Origin: FEN-727 sp036508635
GTDB lineage: Bacteria; Actinomycetota; Geothermincolia; Fen-727; Anoxymicrobiaceae
Direction: 5' to 3'
DNA length: 12,970 nt
Assembly (NCBI GenBank): GCA_036508635.1
Contig: DATCGY010000263.1
Location: forward strand, 1 to 12,970
The first letter of the stretch is position 1; every line of letters begins with the position of its first letter. Shown here one piece after another: positions 1 through 7,199 of the stretch. The notes beneath the pieces are model-generated. The model made no database searches. It was not told the DNA's origin and saw nothing but the letters and a program-made list of their open reading frames with translations. A program made the translations under genes and the position numbers.

Positions 1-119
1 CCTGGAAGTACCCCTCCAATGCGAACAGCACAGTAATCAGCACTTACCAGCACCCTGGACAGCCAGGATGATGGGAGAGTGCGCGCCGCTTTGCCCGTCG
101 TTAAGCGATTATTGAGGCT

Positions 120-197
120 CGCCCGCGCTCAGGGAACCCTCCCTCGACCTTGGATGAAATGGTTTTCATCCTCGGTAGGGTTCCCTGAGCGCGGGCG
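120..197. repeat. Long stem-loop with 21-bp perfect arms
   Basis: Bases 120-140 and 177-197 are perfect reverse complements over 21 bp (the 5' arm begins CGCCCGCGCTCAGGG). Inside them a second inverted repeat (GGATGAAA 152-159 with TTTCATCC 164-171) would form an apical hairpin, so the whole 78 bases can fold into one extended stem. No T-tract follows on either strand, so it does not look like a terminator. A further pyrimidine/purine pair (CTCTCTC 199-205, GAGAGAG 237-243) lies just downstream. It could be a REP/MITE-like palindrome or part of a structured RNA. What it does is unknown. Confidence 0.7.
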
Positions 198-280
198 TCT
201 CTCTCCTCGAAGTCGTCGCTGTTCCGGCGCGTCATTGAGAGAGAGTGGTAAGTGTGTATGCTGACATGGAATTAGGAGAC

Positions 281-327
281 TACAGAGCTTGGCCTTGTGT
301 TTAGGTTTGGAAGGCCGGAGCTCTGTA
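281..327. repeat. Imperfect stem-loop
   Basis: TACAGAGCT at 281-289 pairs with AGCTCTGTA at 319-327, and GGCCTT at 291-296 pairs with AAGGCC at 311-316, leaving a small asymmetric bulge and a 14-base loop. It lies about 80 bases after the 120-197 stem-loop in the same non-coding tract. No T-run follows. Function unknown; it may belong to the same structured element. Confidence 0.6.
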
Positions 328-601
328 GGGCGCTGGTAGTAATGATGTAGTAGAGAATCACTGCCAGGTGCTGAATGAGCAGTTCCTCTGGTAATTCGTA
401 TCTGAGCTCGTGAATCTTAGTTGCGACCGCATTCCAAGACGACCGACAACAGACTTACTGGTGGCACTTGCCCCGATTCGCCAGGCGCTTTCTCGGTCTC
501 CGCTTGCACCCTGGGCTTGCTCGGAGTACTCGGCTGCCAGGAATACCAGAAAAAAAATCATTCCCACGTTGCTGACCAGGCCTCGCAATACTGTATTAGA
601 T

Positions 602-749
602 GATTGCAGCGGTCTTGAAAACCGTTGAGCCGCAAGGCTCCGGGGGTTCGAATCCCTCTCCCTCCGCCACTCAAGAATGGCTTGCCCATGGGCTTTTCTG
701 CAGATTCACATAGATAGAAATCCAACTTCAGAATGCCGATTGCAGCGGT
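602..749 (+). repeat. Direct repeat GATTGCAGCGGT at 602-613 and 738-749
   Basis: Twelve identical bases occur at both ends of this interval, and similarity continues for several bases (CTTGAAAAC against TTTGCAAAC). In the first copy the repeat runs straight into the anticodon arm of the tRNA-Ser fragment. The second copy lacks the rest of the tRNA. The arrangement resembles duplicated attachment-site cores, but the repeat is short and no integrase gene is visible. Confidence 0.45.
609..669 (+). pseudogene. tRNA-Ser(TGA) 3' fragment
   Basis: Bases 609-669 match the 3' two-thirds of a class II serine tRNA. The anticodon stem is GCGGT/ACCGT, with loop CTTGAAA (anticodon TGA at 616-618). A variable arm GAGCC-GCAA-GGCTC follows, then a T arm GGGGG-TTCGAAT-CCCTC, a 3' acceptor strand TCCCTCC, discriminator G and an encoded CCA (667-669). 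The 5' acceptor strand and D arm are absent: the bases before 609 do not contain the GGAGGGA needed to pair with the acceptor. It cannot be a working tRNA as it stands. A tRNA 3' half without its 5' half is the usual product of tRNA-targeted integration. Confidence 0.75.
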
Positions 750-798
750 TTTGCAAACGAGTTGCAAACCAGATCGGATTGAGGCATGATCCAGCAAC

Positions 799-855
799 GT
801 TGAGGGCCTTGTAGCCGCAGGGTCGTGGGGGTTCGAGTCCCCCCCTCCGACACCA
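799..855 (+). pseudogene. tRNA-Leu-like 3' fragment
   Basis: Homology to a class II tRNA starts around an anticodon-loop-like TTGAGGG (800-806). A variable arm CCTTG/CAGGG follows, then a T arm GGGGG-TTCGAGT-CCCCC, an acceptor strand CTCCGAC, discriminator A and CCA (853-855). Seven Cs follow the T loop where six are needed, so one base is extra. No anticodon stem partner, D arm or matching 5' acceptor strand (GTCGGAG) lies upstream. The A discriminator and the acceptor sequence favour leucine, but identity is uncertain because the anticodon arm is incomplete. It sits about 130 bases after the Ser fragment, in the same orientation. Confidence 0.6.
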
Positions 856-1003
856 CCATGTAGCGTACGCAATCAAAGCACGCTCCCTTTACCTGAGATT
901 CTATGGTGGATCTAGAACGCGGGAAGCCTAGCTGCTATCGCCCTCGGAGTTCCCTGGACCAAAGGACGCCGATGCTTCCTGGAAAAGCACTCCCCCGAGA
1001 CCG

Positions 1004-2371
1004 CTACTCTTTCAGCACCTTTTCCATCGGGCTGATCATTCTCTTGTTCCCTTCCTTGTACATTTGATTTCTCAAGGAGGGGATGCTCCGCATAGCAAGG
1101 AACAAAAGATTCAGCGCTAATGACTTAAGGTCTTTCTGAGGGAAATCATAGAGGTGATTTTCCTTATAATAGTCGTGGTCTGCCTTCATGATGCCTCTCA
1201 TGCTGTAGATGAGATCCCTGAAGACTTTATGTCCTCCAACACCCAGGAAAGACGGGGGTCTACTGAACCCCACTTCAGTGCCCCACATTATCTGGTCTGC
1301 AAGTCCCTTGAGCAATAATGTGGTTTGTTCAGAATCCACACACTCGTCGGTTACGATCCCGACATTGCTCATCCGTGGATTCCCGGAAAATGCCTCCAGC
1401 ACCTGTCTTAGATTGGGAATCTGCTTCAGTGGCCCGGAGATTATCCATGCGGTCTGCTGGCCGCCGAAAACAGGACGGTGGCCGTTGAAGAACATGCGGT
1501 CGAAAAGCATCTTCCACCTTGAGGACAGAAATCTATCCTTTATGCTCCCGGCATAGATTACCGCGTCTGCGCGCAGGAGCTTGTCCAGGAAGAAATCCCT
1601 CATGTCATCTTTGTAAACGCAGACTCCGTCGTAGACACAACCCAAACAACCGAGGCATCCACCTCGCAGGTTCATCTCATTCAAATTGACAAGCTCCACC
1701 TTGAAGGGAGCTGATTTCATGAATACATCTGTCATGCGCTCCAGGTTGGAATCACTCTCCGACGCATCCGTGATGAAGAGTATTCTTCTGTTCTTCGTTT
1801 TGGGGATATCCTCGATTTTGCCGGGAACGTATTCCGGCATCTTGCGCGAGACGCTCATGAAGGCTTTGCCGGTTGGCTCTTCCTTTTCAATATATCTGAA
1901 AAAGCGTTCCGCGAAGTTCCGTATCTGTATCCTCTCATCCGGCCTTAACAGGTCGTTGAATTCTGCAGAATATCCATCGACATATCTCATTTCCAGGTCT
2001 TCGCTGACAGCGTGCAAGTAGTTGTGGGCAGTATGGTCATAGAAATGGGCAGAGGTAGTAAGTGTGGTCGCATACTTGTCCTTGAAGGCATCTTCCGCCC
2101 CGCGTTCAAAGATCAGTTCGATGAAGCGTTTAAGTTGGGAGGGGATCAGCAACAGGTAAACAGGCGTGCACCACATGACTCCATCAGAATTCGCGACTTC
2201 TTCTATGATTTGCGCGAAAAGCTCAGGCTTTCTCTCGATACTCTTGATTTCGCGGCCGATGTGGAACACTTCAAACCTGCAGTCAGGATGTTTCTTCTGG
2301 AAGTACTTCACATACTGCAGGGTGACGCTTATTTCCCCTTTAGGGCTACCGCTTAGAACTGTGATTTTCAC
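1004..2371 (-). CDS. Two-domain flavodoxin-fold Fe-S flavoprotein (NADPH-dependent FMN reductase family)
   Basis: This 455-aa cytoplasmic protein consists of two tandem flavodoxin-like domains. The first begins with ITVLSGSPKG (residues 3-11), the usual FMN-phosphate loop, followed by WCTPVYLLLIPSQLKRFIE (67-85). The second begins near ILFITDAS (197-204). It carries a cysteine cluster C239-x2-C242-x2-C245-x5-C251 like that of iron-sulfur flavoproteins, which bind FMN plus a 4Fe-4S cluster and pass electrons from ferredoxin. Most family members are a single domain of about 200 residues, so this is a duplication or fusion. The start is GTG, with a good ribosome site (GGAGGGA, 6 bases upstream). 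It lies 59 bp after the truncated MBL-fold gene on the same strand. Hand counts of single 60-base lines give about 45% GC here against about 65% in the plus-strand genes, which suggests separate ancestry. The electron donor and acceptor cannot be told from sequence. Confidence 0.85.
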   Translation of the reverse strand: MKITVLSGSPKGEISVTLQYVKYFQKKHPDCRFEVFHIGREIKSIERKPELFAQIIEEVANSDGVMWCTPVYLLLIPSQLKRFIELIFERGAEDAFKDKYATTLTTSAHFYDHTAHNYLHAVSEDLEMRYVDGYSAEFNDLLRPDERIQIRNFAERFFRYIEKEEPTGKAFMSVSRKMPEYVPGKIEDIPKTKNRRILFITDASESDSNLERMTDVFMKSAPFKVELVNLNEMNLRGGCLGCLGCVYDGVCVYKDDMRDFFLDKLLRADAVIYAGSIKDRFLSSRWKMLFDRMFFNGHRPVFGGQQTAWIISGPLKQIPNLRQVLEAFSGNPRMSNVGIVTDECVDSEQTTLLLKGLADQIMWGTEVGFSRPPSFLGVGGHKVFRDLIYSMRGIMKADHDYYKENHLYDFPQKDLKSLALNLLFLAMRSIPSLRNQMYKEGNKRMISPMEKVLKE

Positions 2372-2430
2372 GATGTCTCCCTCCGCCCATGACTTCGCAA
2401 CATCGTGATACTACCATGCACTATCCGAGA

Positions 2431-2904
2431 TTATCCCATGTGCCCCACCGGCGCATGGTCGGTCGGCGATGCCGTGATGCGGACCTGGTCATCGTCGGCT
2501 ACCAGTCCGTCGCCCACCTCGCTGACCTCGCAGGTCGGCCCCCAGTTGAGATCGTCATGATGCGCGAGGCGGTAGCCGGTGTCATCCTGGAGCATCTCGA
2601 TGGTCCGGTCGACGAAACGCTGCGTTCCGACGGGTCCGACCACGCGCAAAGGGTTAGGCATCGGTGACATGGCCCATCGCATCGTTACAATATCGTTGAA
2701 ATCGGTCACGTGATCGCTGTGGAGATGCGTTAGGAAAACCGTGTCGAAAGCCAGCGGTCCGGTCATAGCGGCGGCAGCACGCATCAACACTCCTCGCCCG
2801 CAGTCAAACAGCAGGTCGCGGCCCGCGGCGCGTATCAGGGTAGCGGGGCCTGCCCGGTTGGCATCCGGTAGCGGGCTCCCCGTGCCGAGTGTGACCACCT
2901 TCAT
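2431..2904 (-). CDS. MBL-fold hydrolase, C-terminally truncated (possible pseudogene)
   Basis: The 157-aa product starts like ribonuclease Z/arylsulfatase-type metallo-beta-lactamase proteins. It has VTLGTGSP at residues 4-11, LLFDCGRG at 31-38 and the metal-binding H60-L-H62-S-D64-H65 motif. It continues to a TDHAPV segment near residues 148-153, then ends abruptly at a TAA. Full-length relatives run to about 300 residues, and the later metal ligands and the C-terminal histidine region are missing. Neither of the other two frames gives a recognisable continuation, so the 3' half appears deleted rather than frameshifted. The start ATG has GGGGA upstream. It lies 40 bp downstream of tetR and 59 bp upstream of the flavoprotein, so a deletion may have joined the latter to this transcript. 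It is probably inactive. Confidence 0.75.
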   Translation of the reverse strand: MKVVTLGTGSPLPDANRAGPATLIRAAGRDLLFDCGRGVLMRAAAAMTGPLAFDTVFLTHLHSDHVTDFNDIVTMRWAMSPMPNPLRVVGPVGTQRFVDRTIEMLQDDTGYRLAHHDDLNWGPTCEVSEVGDGLVADDDQVRITASPTDHAPVGHMG

Positions 2905-2944
2905 GACGTCCCCATCGTTAGCTTCTGCTCGTTACAACTTCTTC

Positions 2945-3646
2945 CTATGCCGATTTACGCTCATCGCCAGGACAACTCTTCTTAGGTTTCTTCAGGACTT
3001 TTCCGAGAGCGCCGTCGATGTTCATCTCTTCTAGCGCGAGAGCCCGTGCGTGGTACTTCAAGAGACTGTCGGCGAGGCTCTCGATGTCCGGACGTTTCTT
3101 GCCAACGATGTGCTCCATGATCACTTCGACTGCGGCGCCCATGGTGATAGATGTCACCAGGTCGATGTCCTCAGGACGAATTAGCCCTTTATCCGCCATC
3201 ATCTTGAACTCGTCGCGCTGCAAACTGCGCGCGAGGCGGTTCAGTTCGTCGAACCTGTCTGAGAACTGCTCGTCACGGCCGAGCGCCTCGCGGTAAGCGA
3301 TCACGGTGAGGTCCGGGTTGTCACCGTGAAATCCAAGCACACTCATCACATTCTCACGCAAGGCCTGGATGACGTTGCCGCCCCGGTCGATTGTCTGCTC
3401 CAATCGCTCGTGGTTTTTTTTAAGGATACGGGCAAACTCATCGAAGAACGACTCAACCAACTCGACGAACGCGTCTTTTCTTGACTCGAAGTAGAGGTAG
3501 AAAGTGCCCTTGGATATCCCCGCGGCCTCCGCAATATCGTCGACCGAGGAGCCGTGGTAGCCCTTCACCGCGAAGACCCTTGCCGCAGCTTCGAGGATCG
3601 CCTGCTTTCTTACAGGCCCGGGCATGTAAGTTCTCTTTGCCGACAT
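2945..3646 (-). CDS. TetR/AcrR-family transcriptional regulator
   Basis: This 233-aa protein has an N-terminal TetR helix-turn-helix. AILEAAARVFAVKGYHGSSV is followed by DDIAEAAGISKGTFYLYF (together about residues 16-53), then the usual all-helical ligand-binding and dimerisation domain and a basic tail. I chose the ATG at 3644-3646 because an AGGGA ribosome site lies 7 bases upstream. A longer in-frame start at 3736 would run through the gene's own promoter and lacks support. It is divergent from the DUF169 gene. The 16-bp palindrome at 3742-3757 overlaps its own -35 and lies just past the start point of the opposing promoter, so it probably represses both directions until a ligand binds. 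The ligand is unknown; a substrate or product of the neighbouring Fe-S/glycyl radical pathway is a natural guess. Confidence 0.92.
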   Translation of the reverse strand: MSAKRTYMPGPVRKQAILEAAARVFAVKGYHGSSVDDIAEAAGISKGTFYLYFESRKDAFVELVESFFDEFARILKKNHERLEQTIDRGGNVIQALRENVMSVLGFHGDNPDLTVIAYREALGRDEQFSDRFDELNRLARSLQRDEFKMMADKGLIRPEDIDLVTSITMGAAVEVIMEHIVGKKRPDIESLADSLLKYHARALALEEMNIDGALGKVLKKPKKSCPGDERKSA

Positions 3647-3703
3647 GCGAAAGTCCCTTTTCAGTCCCCCTGAGCGGCCATGTCGCCGCCAACAGAACGG
3701 TTG

Positions 3704-3731
3704 TTGCATTCCTGATGCTGGCCAATATAAT
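3704..3731 (+). promoter_or_regulatory. Candidate promoter of the DUF169-led operon
   Basis: A perfect TATAAT occurs at 3726-3731, with a weak -35 TTGCAT at 3704-3709 (16-base spacing). Transcription would start near 3738, a few bases before the palindrome at 3742-3757, leaving a leader of roughly 87 bases before the ATG at 3825. Confidence 0.55.
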
Positions 3732-3755
3732 ATCAAATATCAACTGACGCGTCAG
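3727..3755 (-). promoter_or_regulatory. Candidate tetR promoter
   Basis: Read on the minus strand, CTGACG (3750-3755) and TATTAT (3727-3732) are separated by 17 bases and match sigma-70-type -35 (4/6) and -10 (5/6) elements. The -35 lies inside the 16-bp palindrome, which fits autorepression. Confidence 0.5.
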
Positions 3756-3757
3756 TT
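3742..3757. promoter_or_regulatory. TetR-type operator palindrome
   Basis: AACTGACGCGTCAGTT is a perfect 16-bp palindrome. The TGACGCGTCA core is a common shape for TetR-family operators. It sits between the divergent tetR and DUF169 genes, overlapping the -35 of one promoter and the initial transcribed region of the other, which is the expected position for a shared operator. Confidence 0.8.
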
Positions 3758-3824
3758 CAATTACGGCGCCTCTAGCTGTTTTCAACTGGACGACTGCATC
3801 TCGCTTCAAACGGGGAGGGACCGG

Positions 3825-4619
3825 ATGGAGTGGCAGGACCAGGCAAAGCAACTCAGCGACTTCTTGCGCTTGATGGTGCGCCCCGTAGGGGTCAGGCTCC
3901 TCACCGCCGATGAAGCCGCCGAGGTACGAGCGATCAGGCCCGGGCCTGACCTGGGGCGGAAGTTCACCTACTGCCAGGCGCTTTCGATAGCAGGGCGCAT
4001 GGGCCTGCCCGTGATGGTTACCGGGCAGGACGAGGGATGCATCATGATCCTGCAGGCATACGGGATGGGGAATTTCGACCCGTTGGCAAAGATACCGGAG
4101 TCGCAGTGCGCCATGGGCTGGGTCAAGGACATGGAGACCGCGTACAAGTTCGTGACTCAGATGGGAGAGGACTTCCTTGGGCAGCGGAAGTACGCGGCGC
4201 TACTGGCGTCACCTCTCGAATCCATGGAACAGCGGCCAGATGTCATCTTCGTCTATGGCATGCCCGCGCAGGTGGTACGCCTTGTCCAGGGATACGGTTA
4301 TGTAACAGGCGAGGCGGTCGAATCGAAGTTCACGGGCTTCGGCGGGACCTGCGTGGCCGGGGTCGTCCGCACGCGGCGGCTGAACAAGCCGCAGGTGCTC
4401 CTGCCGGGGTTCGGCGACCGCATGCTGGCGCGGGTGGAAGACCATGAGATGGCCTTTTCCTTCACGCTGGACCACATGGATGTGCTCCTCGAAGGGATCA
4501 GGGAAGTCGGCAAGAGATCCGGAATCCCTTGGCCGTTCAAGTACGCGATCCACGACACCGACTTCACCCAGCTCAACAACATCTACCCGGAGTTCGCGGA
4601 GTATCTCGAACGGTTCTAG
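3825..4619 (+). CDS. DUF169 family protein
   Basis: The 264-aa product matches the DUF169 (COG2043) family in length and layout. It has an N-terminal helix region, FTYCQAL around C50, EGCIMILQAYGMG around C72, ESQCAMG around C95, a VIFVYGMPAQVVRLVQGYGY strand-helix unit (140-159), and FGGTCVAGVV around C176. The four spaced cysteines are suggestive of cluster or metal binding, but no function is established for the family. It tends to occur in anaerobes beside Fe-S proteins. The start ATG is supported by GGGGAGG at 3812-3818; an upstream in-frame extension to 3645 crosses the operator and was discarded. It is the first gene of the TetR-controlled operon, 32 bp before the ferredoxin gene. Confidence 0.88.
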   Translation: MEWQDQAKQLSDFLRLMVRPVGVRLLTADEAAEVRAIRPGPDLGRKFTYCQALSIAGRMGLPVMVTGQDEGCIMILQAYGMGNFDPLAKIPESQCAMGWVKDMETAYKFVTQMGEDFLGQRKYAALLASPLESMEQRPDVIFVYGMPAQVVRLVQGYGYVTGEAVESKFTGFGGTCVAGVVRTRRLNKPQVLLPGFGDRMLARVEDHEMAFSFTLDHMDVLLEGIREVGKRSGIPWPFKYAIHDTDFTQLNNIYPEFAEYLERF

Positions 4620-4651
4620 GCTGGCATGCGTGACCGTAAGGAGGAAGGCCG

Positions 4652-5761
4652 ATGCCAGATGAAGCATACATCAAGATAGCCGAGCTCATAGACATGAACC
4701 CGCAGGGAGCGCCGAAGGCGGGTGGTGAGTTCTCCCGGTCTTTCATCGAGCACCTCAAGCTCCTTTTCACCGAGGAGGAGGCAGGGCTCATCCAGCACCT
4801 CGGCCCTCCCGCGACGAACCCTGCCAAGTTCACCATCGCCGAGAAGGTTGGCGAAGCGGCGGGGGTGAGCACTGAGGAGGCGCAAAGGATTCTGGACGGG
4901 GCAGCGGCCAGGGGAGGTCTGATAGGCATGGGGGGCGCTTATTCCCTGCCCCCGATACCTCTCATCCTAAACGCCCACCAGTTCCGCGAGAAGCTGGGCC
5001 CCGACGACATCAGGGCCGCCGAGCTCTACCAGGAGTACTTCATCAAGGAAGGTTTCTACAAGTACTACGAGAGCTCCGAGAAGGGCACCCAGGTCATGCG
5101 GGTCATCCCCGTAATGAGGACCATCGAGCACGAGGAGAAGGTGCTCGATTCCGAGGAGGCGCACAGGATAATCGACGCGATGGAGCCCCTCGCGCTGGTG
5201 CCGTGCCCGTGCAGGACGCGCACAGAGAAGCTCGGGGTGAGGGAGTGCAGAGACAGGTTCCCCATCGGCGCGTGCATAATGGGCGGGACCTCGGCCTTCT
5301 ACTTCCAGGCGATCGGGGTCGGCAGGACCGTAACGGCCGAGCAGGCCAAAAAGTATTTCGACGAGATGCAGGACCTGGGGCTGGTCGGAACCACCGAGAA
5401 CTACGCCGACCCGCGCCACACGGTCATCTGCCTCTGCTGCGACTGCTGCTGTTCACAGCTGCGCGGACGCACCAGGTGGGACAACCCGGAGGCGGTAGCC
5501 GCCTCCAACTTCGTGCCAGAGGCCGGCGACGACTGCGCGATGTGCGGCATCTGCGTGGACCGGTGCTTCTTCGGCGCCCTGGAGATAGACGAGGAGGCCG
5601 GGCGCGTGGTCGCCGACGCCGGGAAGTGCATCGGCTGCGGCGTCTGCACCATCACCTGCGACCAGGACGCCCTGAGGCTCCGCCGCGTCGAGCGCTCGGA
5701 GGTGTTCGAGAGGCCGGGTGACCTCTACAAGCGTATTTCGGCGGAAAACAGGGGCGGTTGA
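4652..5761 (+). CDS. Winged-helix/dicluster 4Fe-4S ferredoxin-domain protein
   Basis: This 369-aa soluble protein has three parts. Residues about 35-105 resemble a winged helix (IAEKVGEAAGVSTEEAQRIL, then a GGLIGMGGAYSLP wing). The middle carries unusual cysteine sets, C185-x-C187 with C199 and C208, and a dense C260-x-C262-C263-x-C265-C266-C267. The C-terminal ferredoxin domain has two classic motifs, C295-x2-C298-x2-C301-x3-C305 and C326-x2-C329-x2-C332-x3-C336, for two 4Fe-4S clusters. It probably carries electrons to or from its operon neighbours. Whether the winged helix binds DNA or is only a protein-interaction module cannot be told. A strong AAGGAGG (4638-4644) precedes the ATG. No close named homologue is recognised. 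Confidence 0.85.
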   Translation: MPDEAYIKIAELIDMNPQGAPKAGGEFSRSFIEHLKLLFTEEEAGLIQHLGPPATNPAKFTIAEKVGEAAGVSTEEAQRILDGAAARGGLIGMGGAYSLPPIPLILNAHQFREKLGPDDIRAAELYQEYFIKEGFYKYYESSEKGTQVMRVIPVMRTIEHEEKVLDSEEAHRIIDAMEPLALVPCPCRTRTEKLGVRECRDRFPIGACIMGGTSAFYFQAIGVGRTVTAEQAKKYFDEMQDLGLVGTTENYADPRHTVICLCCDCCCSQLRGRTRWDNPEAVAASNFVPEAGDDCAMCGICVDRCFFGALEIDEEAGRVVADAGKCIGCGVCTITCDQDALRLRRVERSEVFERPGDLYKRISAENRGG

Positions 5762-5787
5762 CCGCCAGAACCTGAAGGGAGAGCAAG

Positions 5788-7164
5788 ATGGGAACCCTTG
5801 AAGAGAGCATCAAGGATTTCGTGCGAAGCAAGGGCGTTGACGTGGTGGGCGTTGCCGGCCCCGAGCGGCTCGACGGGCCGCCTTCCCTCGACCCCGAATA
5901 CACGATGCCGGGGGCCCGGTCCATCGTTTCAGTCGCGGTACCGATGGACGTGGAGGCGATATACAAGTTCCTCGGCAAGGTGACTCCTTCCATCCACAAC
6001 GTCGACCAACTCCTCGGAAACCAGCGGGCGTTCAGGGTCTGCGCCCAGACGGCCGAGTACATCCGGTCGCTGGGATACCGGGCCGAGGTCGTTCCGTCCA
6101 ACAACAACTACCGCCGCTCGCTCGACCTCTTCGCCACGCACCCGGACTTCTCGCATCGCTTCGGGGCCATCGTCTCCGGTATCGCGGCGCAGGGCTGGTC
6201 GGGCAACGCGATGACCAAGGAGTACGGCGCCGCGGTGTATCTCTGCACGGTCGTGACCGACGCGGTGCTCGAGAGCGACCCGCAGCTGCCACCCCGCTAT
6301 TTCATAGACAACTACTGCTCCAGGTGCAGGCTGTGCGCGAAGTCGTGCACCGCATGCATGTTCACGGAGACCGATGACGAGGAGTACGTCCTGTTGAACG
6401 GGGAGCTGCACCCGAGAGGGAAGCGGCACAGCATAGACCTCTGCAACGCGTCGTGCTTCGGCCTGCATGCCCTCAACAAGGACAAGACCTGGTCCACCTG
6501 GGGATGGTACTGGATACAAGACTGGATAGGCAGGAAACCGGAGGGGAGCAGGTTGAAGCTGCGGCTCGACCTGCTGAAGTACGGAGGGTTGACCGGCGAC
6601 TCGACCCCTCGATACGACCTGATCCGACACACAACGAGCATGCTATGGCCGGAGGAGGTCATCGACAGCATAACCCCGCTCGACCAGTGGCCGGAGGACC
6701 AGGGGGAGATGAACAGGATGCTCCGCGAGGACGAGACGCGCATATTCGGCGTCACGGGGCAGCGCGACCCCAACCTGGCGACCTGCGGGCACTGCGCCAA
6801 TGTCTGCGGCCCGACACTCAAGGAGACCGCGAGCCGGTACAACACGCTGGTCAACGGCGGGATAGTTGTCCCGGGCCCCGACATCGACACATGGATCAGG
6901 TGCAAGGACTACGCCGAGGCCGTTGAGGTGCGAAAGAGGTACCCTTACAGGGTCAGCCGTTTCCAGATGTACAGGGACCAGGTAGCATCGCTCGCCCTCT
7001 GGACGCACTACTACTTCGGGTTCGAGCCAAAGTCGTTCTTCGGCGCGCTGGCTTACAAGCGCCGCCTGAAGAAGGCGGTCGACGAGTACCTCCAGGAAGC
7101 GAACCCGCCGCGGAAGGCGAGCCCCGCCGAGCCGGTCGAGGATGACGTATCGGCCGCCGTCTGA
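5788..7164 (+). CDS. QueG/reductive-dehalogenase-like double-cluster 4Fe-4S protein (paralogue A)
   Basis: This 458-aa protein has the fold signature shared by epoxyqueuosine reductase (QueG) and reductive dehalogenase catalytic cores. It has GARSIVSVAVPMD (42-54), QGWSGN followed by EYGAAVYLCTVVTD (about 135-158; QueG has a GWIGKN...GSWFFLGEILTD-type segment), then C177-x2-C180-x2-C183-x3-C187 and a distant C333-x2-C336-x3-C340 for the second 4Fe-4S cluster. C219 or C223 is a likely fourth ligand. It differs from QueG in a roughly 110-residue stretch between cluster motifs with a WSTW motif (235-238) and Trp-rich surroundings. QueG and RdhA bind cobalamin; whether this one does is untested. 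No Tat or Sec signal is visible, so it is probably cytoplasmic. GAAGGGA lies 7 bases before the ATG, and the gene starts 26 bp after the ferredoxin gene. Confidence 0.8.
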   Translation: MGTLEESIKDFVRSKGVDVVGVAGPERLDGPPSLDPEYTMPGARSIVSVAVPMDVEAIYKFLGKVTPSIHNVDQLLGNQRAFRVCAQTAEYIRSLGYRAEVVPSNNNYRRSLDLFATHPDFSHRFGAIVSGIAAQGWSGNAMTKEYGAAVYLCTVVTDAVLESDPQLPPRYFIDNYCSRCRLCAKSCTACMFTETDDEEYVLLNGELHPRGKRHSIDLCNASCFGLHALNKDKTWSTWGWYWIQDWIGRKPEGSRLKLRLDLLKYGGLTGDSTPRYDLIRHTTSMLWPEEVIDSITPLDQWPEDQGEMNRMLREDETRIFGVTGQRDPNLATCGHCANVCGPTLKETASRYNTLVNGGIVVPGPDIDTWIRCKDYAEAVEVRKRYPYRVSRFQMYRDQVASLALWTHYYFGFEPKSFFGALAYKRRLKKAVDEYLQEANPPRKASPAEPVEDDVSAAV

Positions 7165-7199
7165 GAGTCAACCGTCCTAGCTTGAGGGGGTTTTAAACG

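Larger units (their letters stand above)
1..1003. other. Non-coding tract with hairpins and tRNA remnants
   Basis: No open frame in this kilobase reads like a protein. Frames over 558-872 on the minus strand give the GIRTP/DSNPH-type peptides that arise when tRNA T-arms are read antisense. The tract holds the two stem-loops at 120-197 and 281-327 and the two tRNA 3' fragments at 609-669 and 799-855. A 12-bp direct repeat (GATTGCAGCGGT) occurs at 602-613 and 738-749. The most likely reading is an integration hot spot or old island boundary beside the minus-strand genes that follow. Confidence 0.55.

Noticed and set aside
684..697. GCCCATGGGC followed by TTTT as a terminator after the tRNA-Ser fragment
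   Set aside because: The stem has only four pairs with a two-base loop, too short and tight to be credible.
558..872. A 104-codon minus-strand frame with DSNPHDP and GIRTPG peptides
   Set aside because: These peptides are the antisense reading of tRNA T-arms and acceptor ends, a common annotation artefact.
1..1003. CRISPR array or tandem repeat array
   Set aside because: The repeats seen are two unrelated hairpins and one 12-bp direct repeat, with no regular spacing or third copy.
3647..3736. In-frame N-terminal extension of TetR
   Set aside because: It covers the gene's own predicted -10 and the start region, and the extra 30 residues are not TetR-like.
3645..3824. In-frame N-terminal extension of the DUF169 protein
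   Set aside because: It overlaps the tetR start, the TATAAT promoter and the operator, and lacks a ribosome site. The ATG at 3825 has GGGGAGG and fits the family's usual length.
5929..6630. A 233-codon minus-strand frame opposite the first QueG-like gene
   Set aside because: It is antisense to a gene with clear cluster motifs, and the translation shows no recognisable domain.
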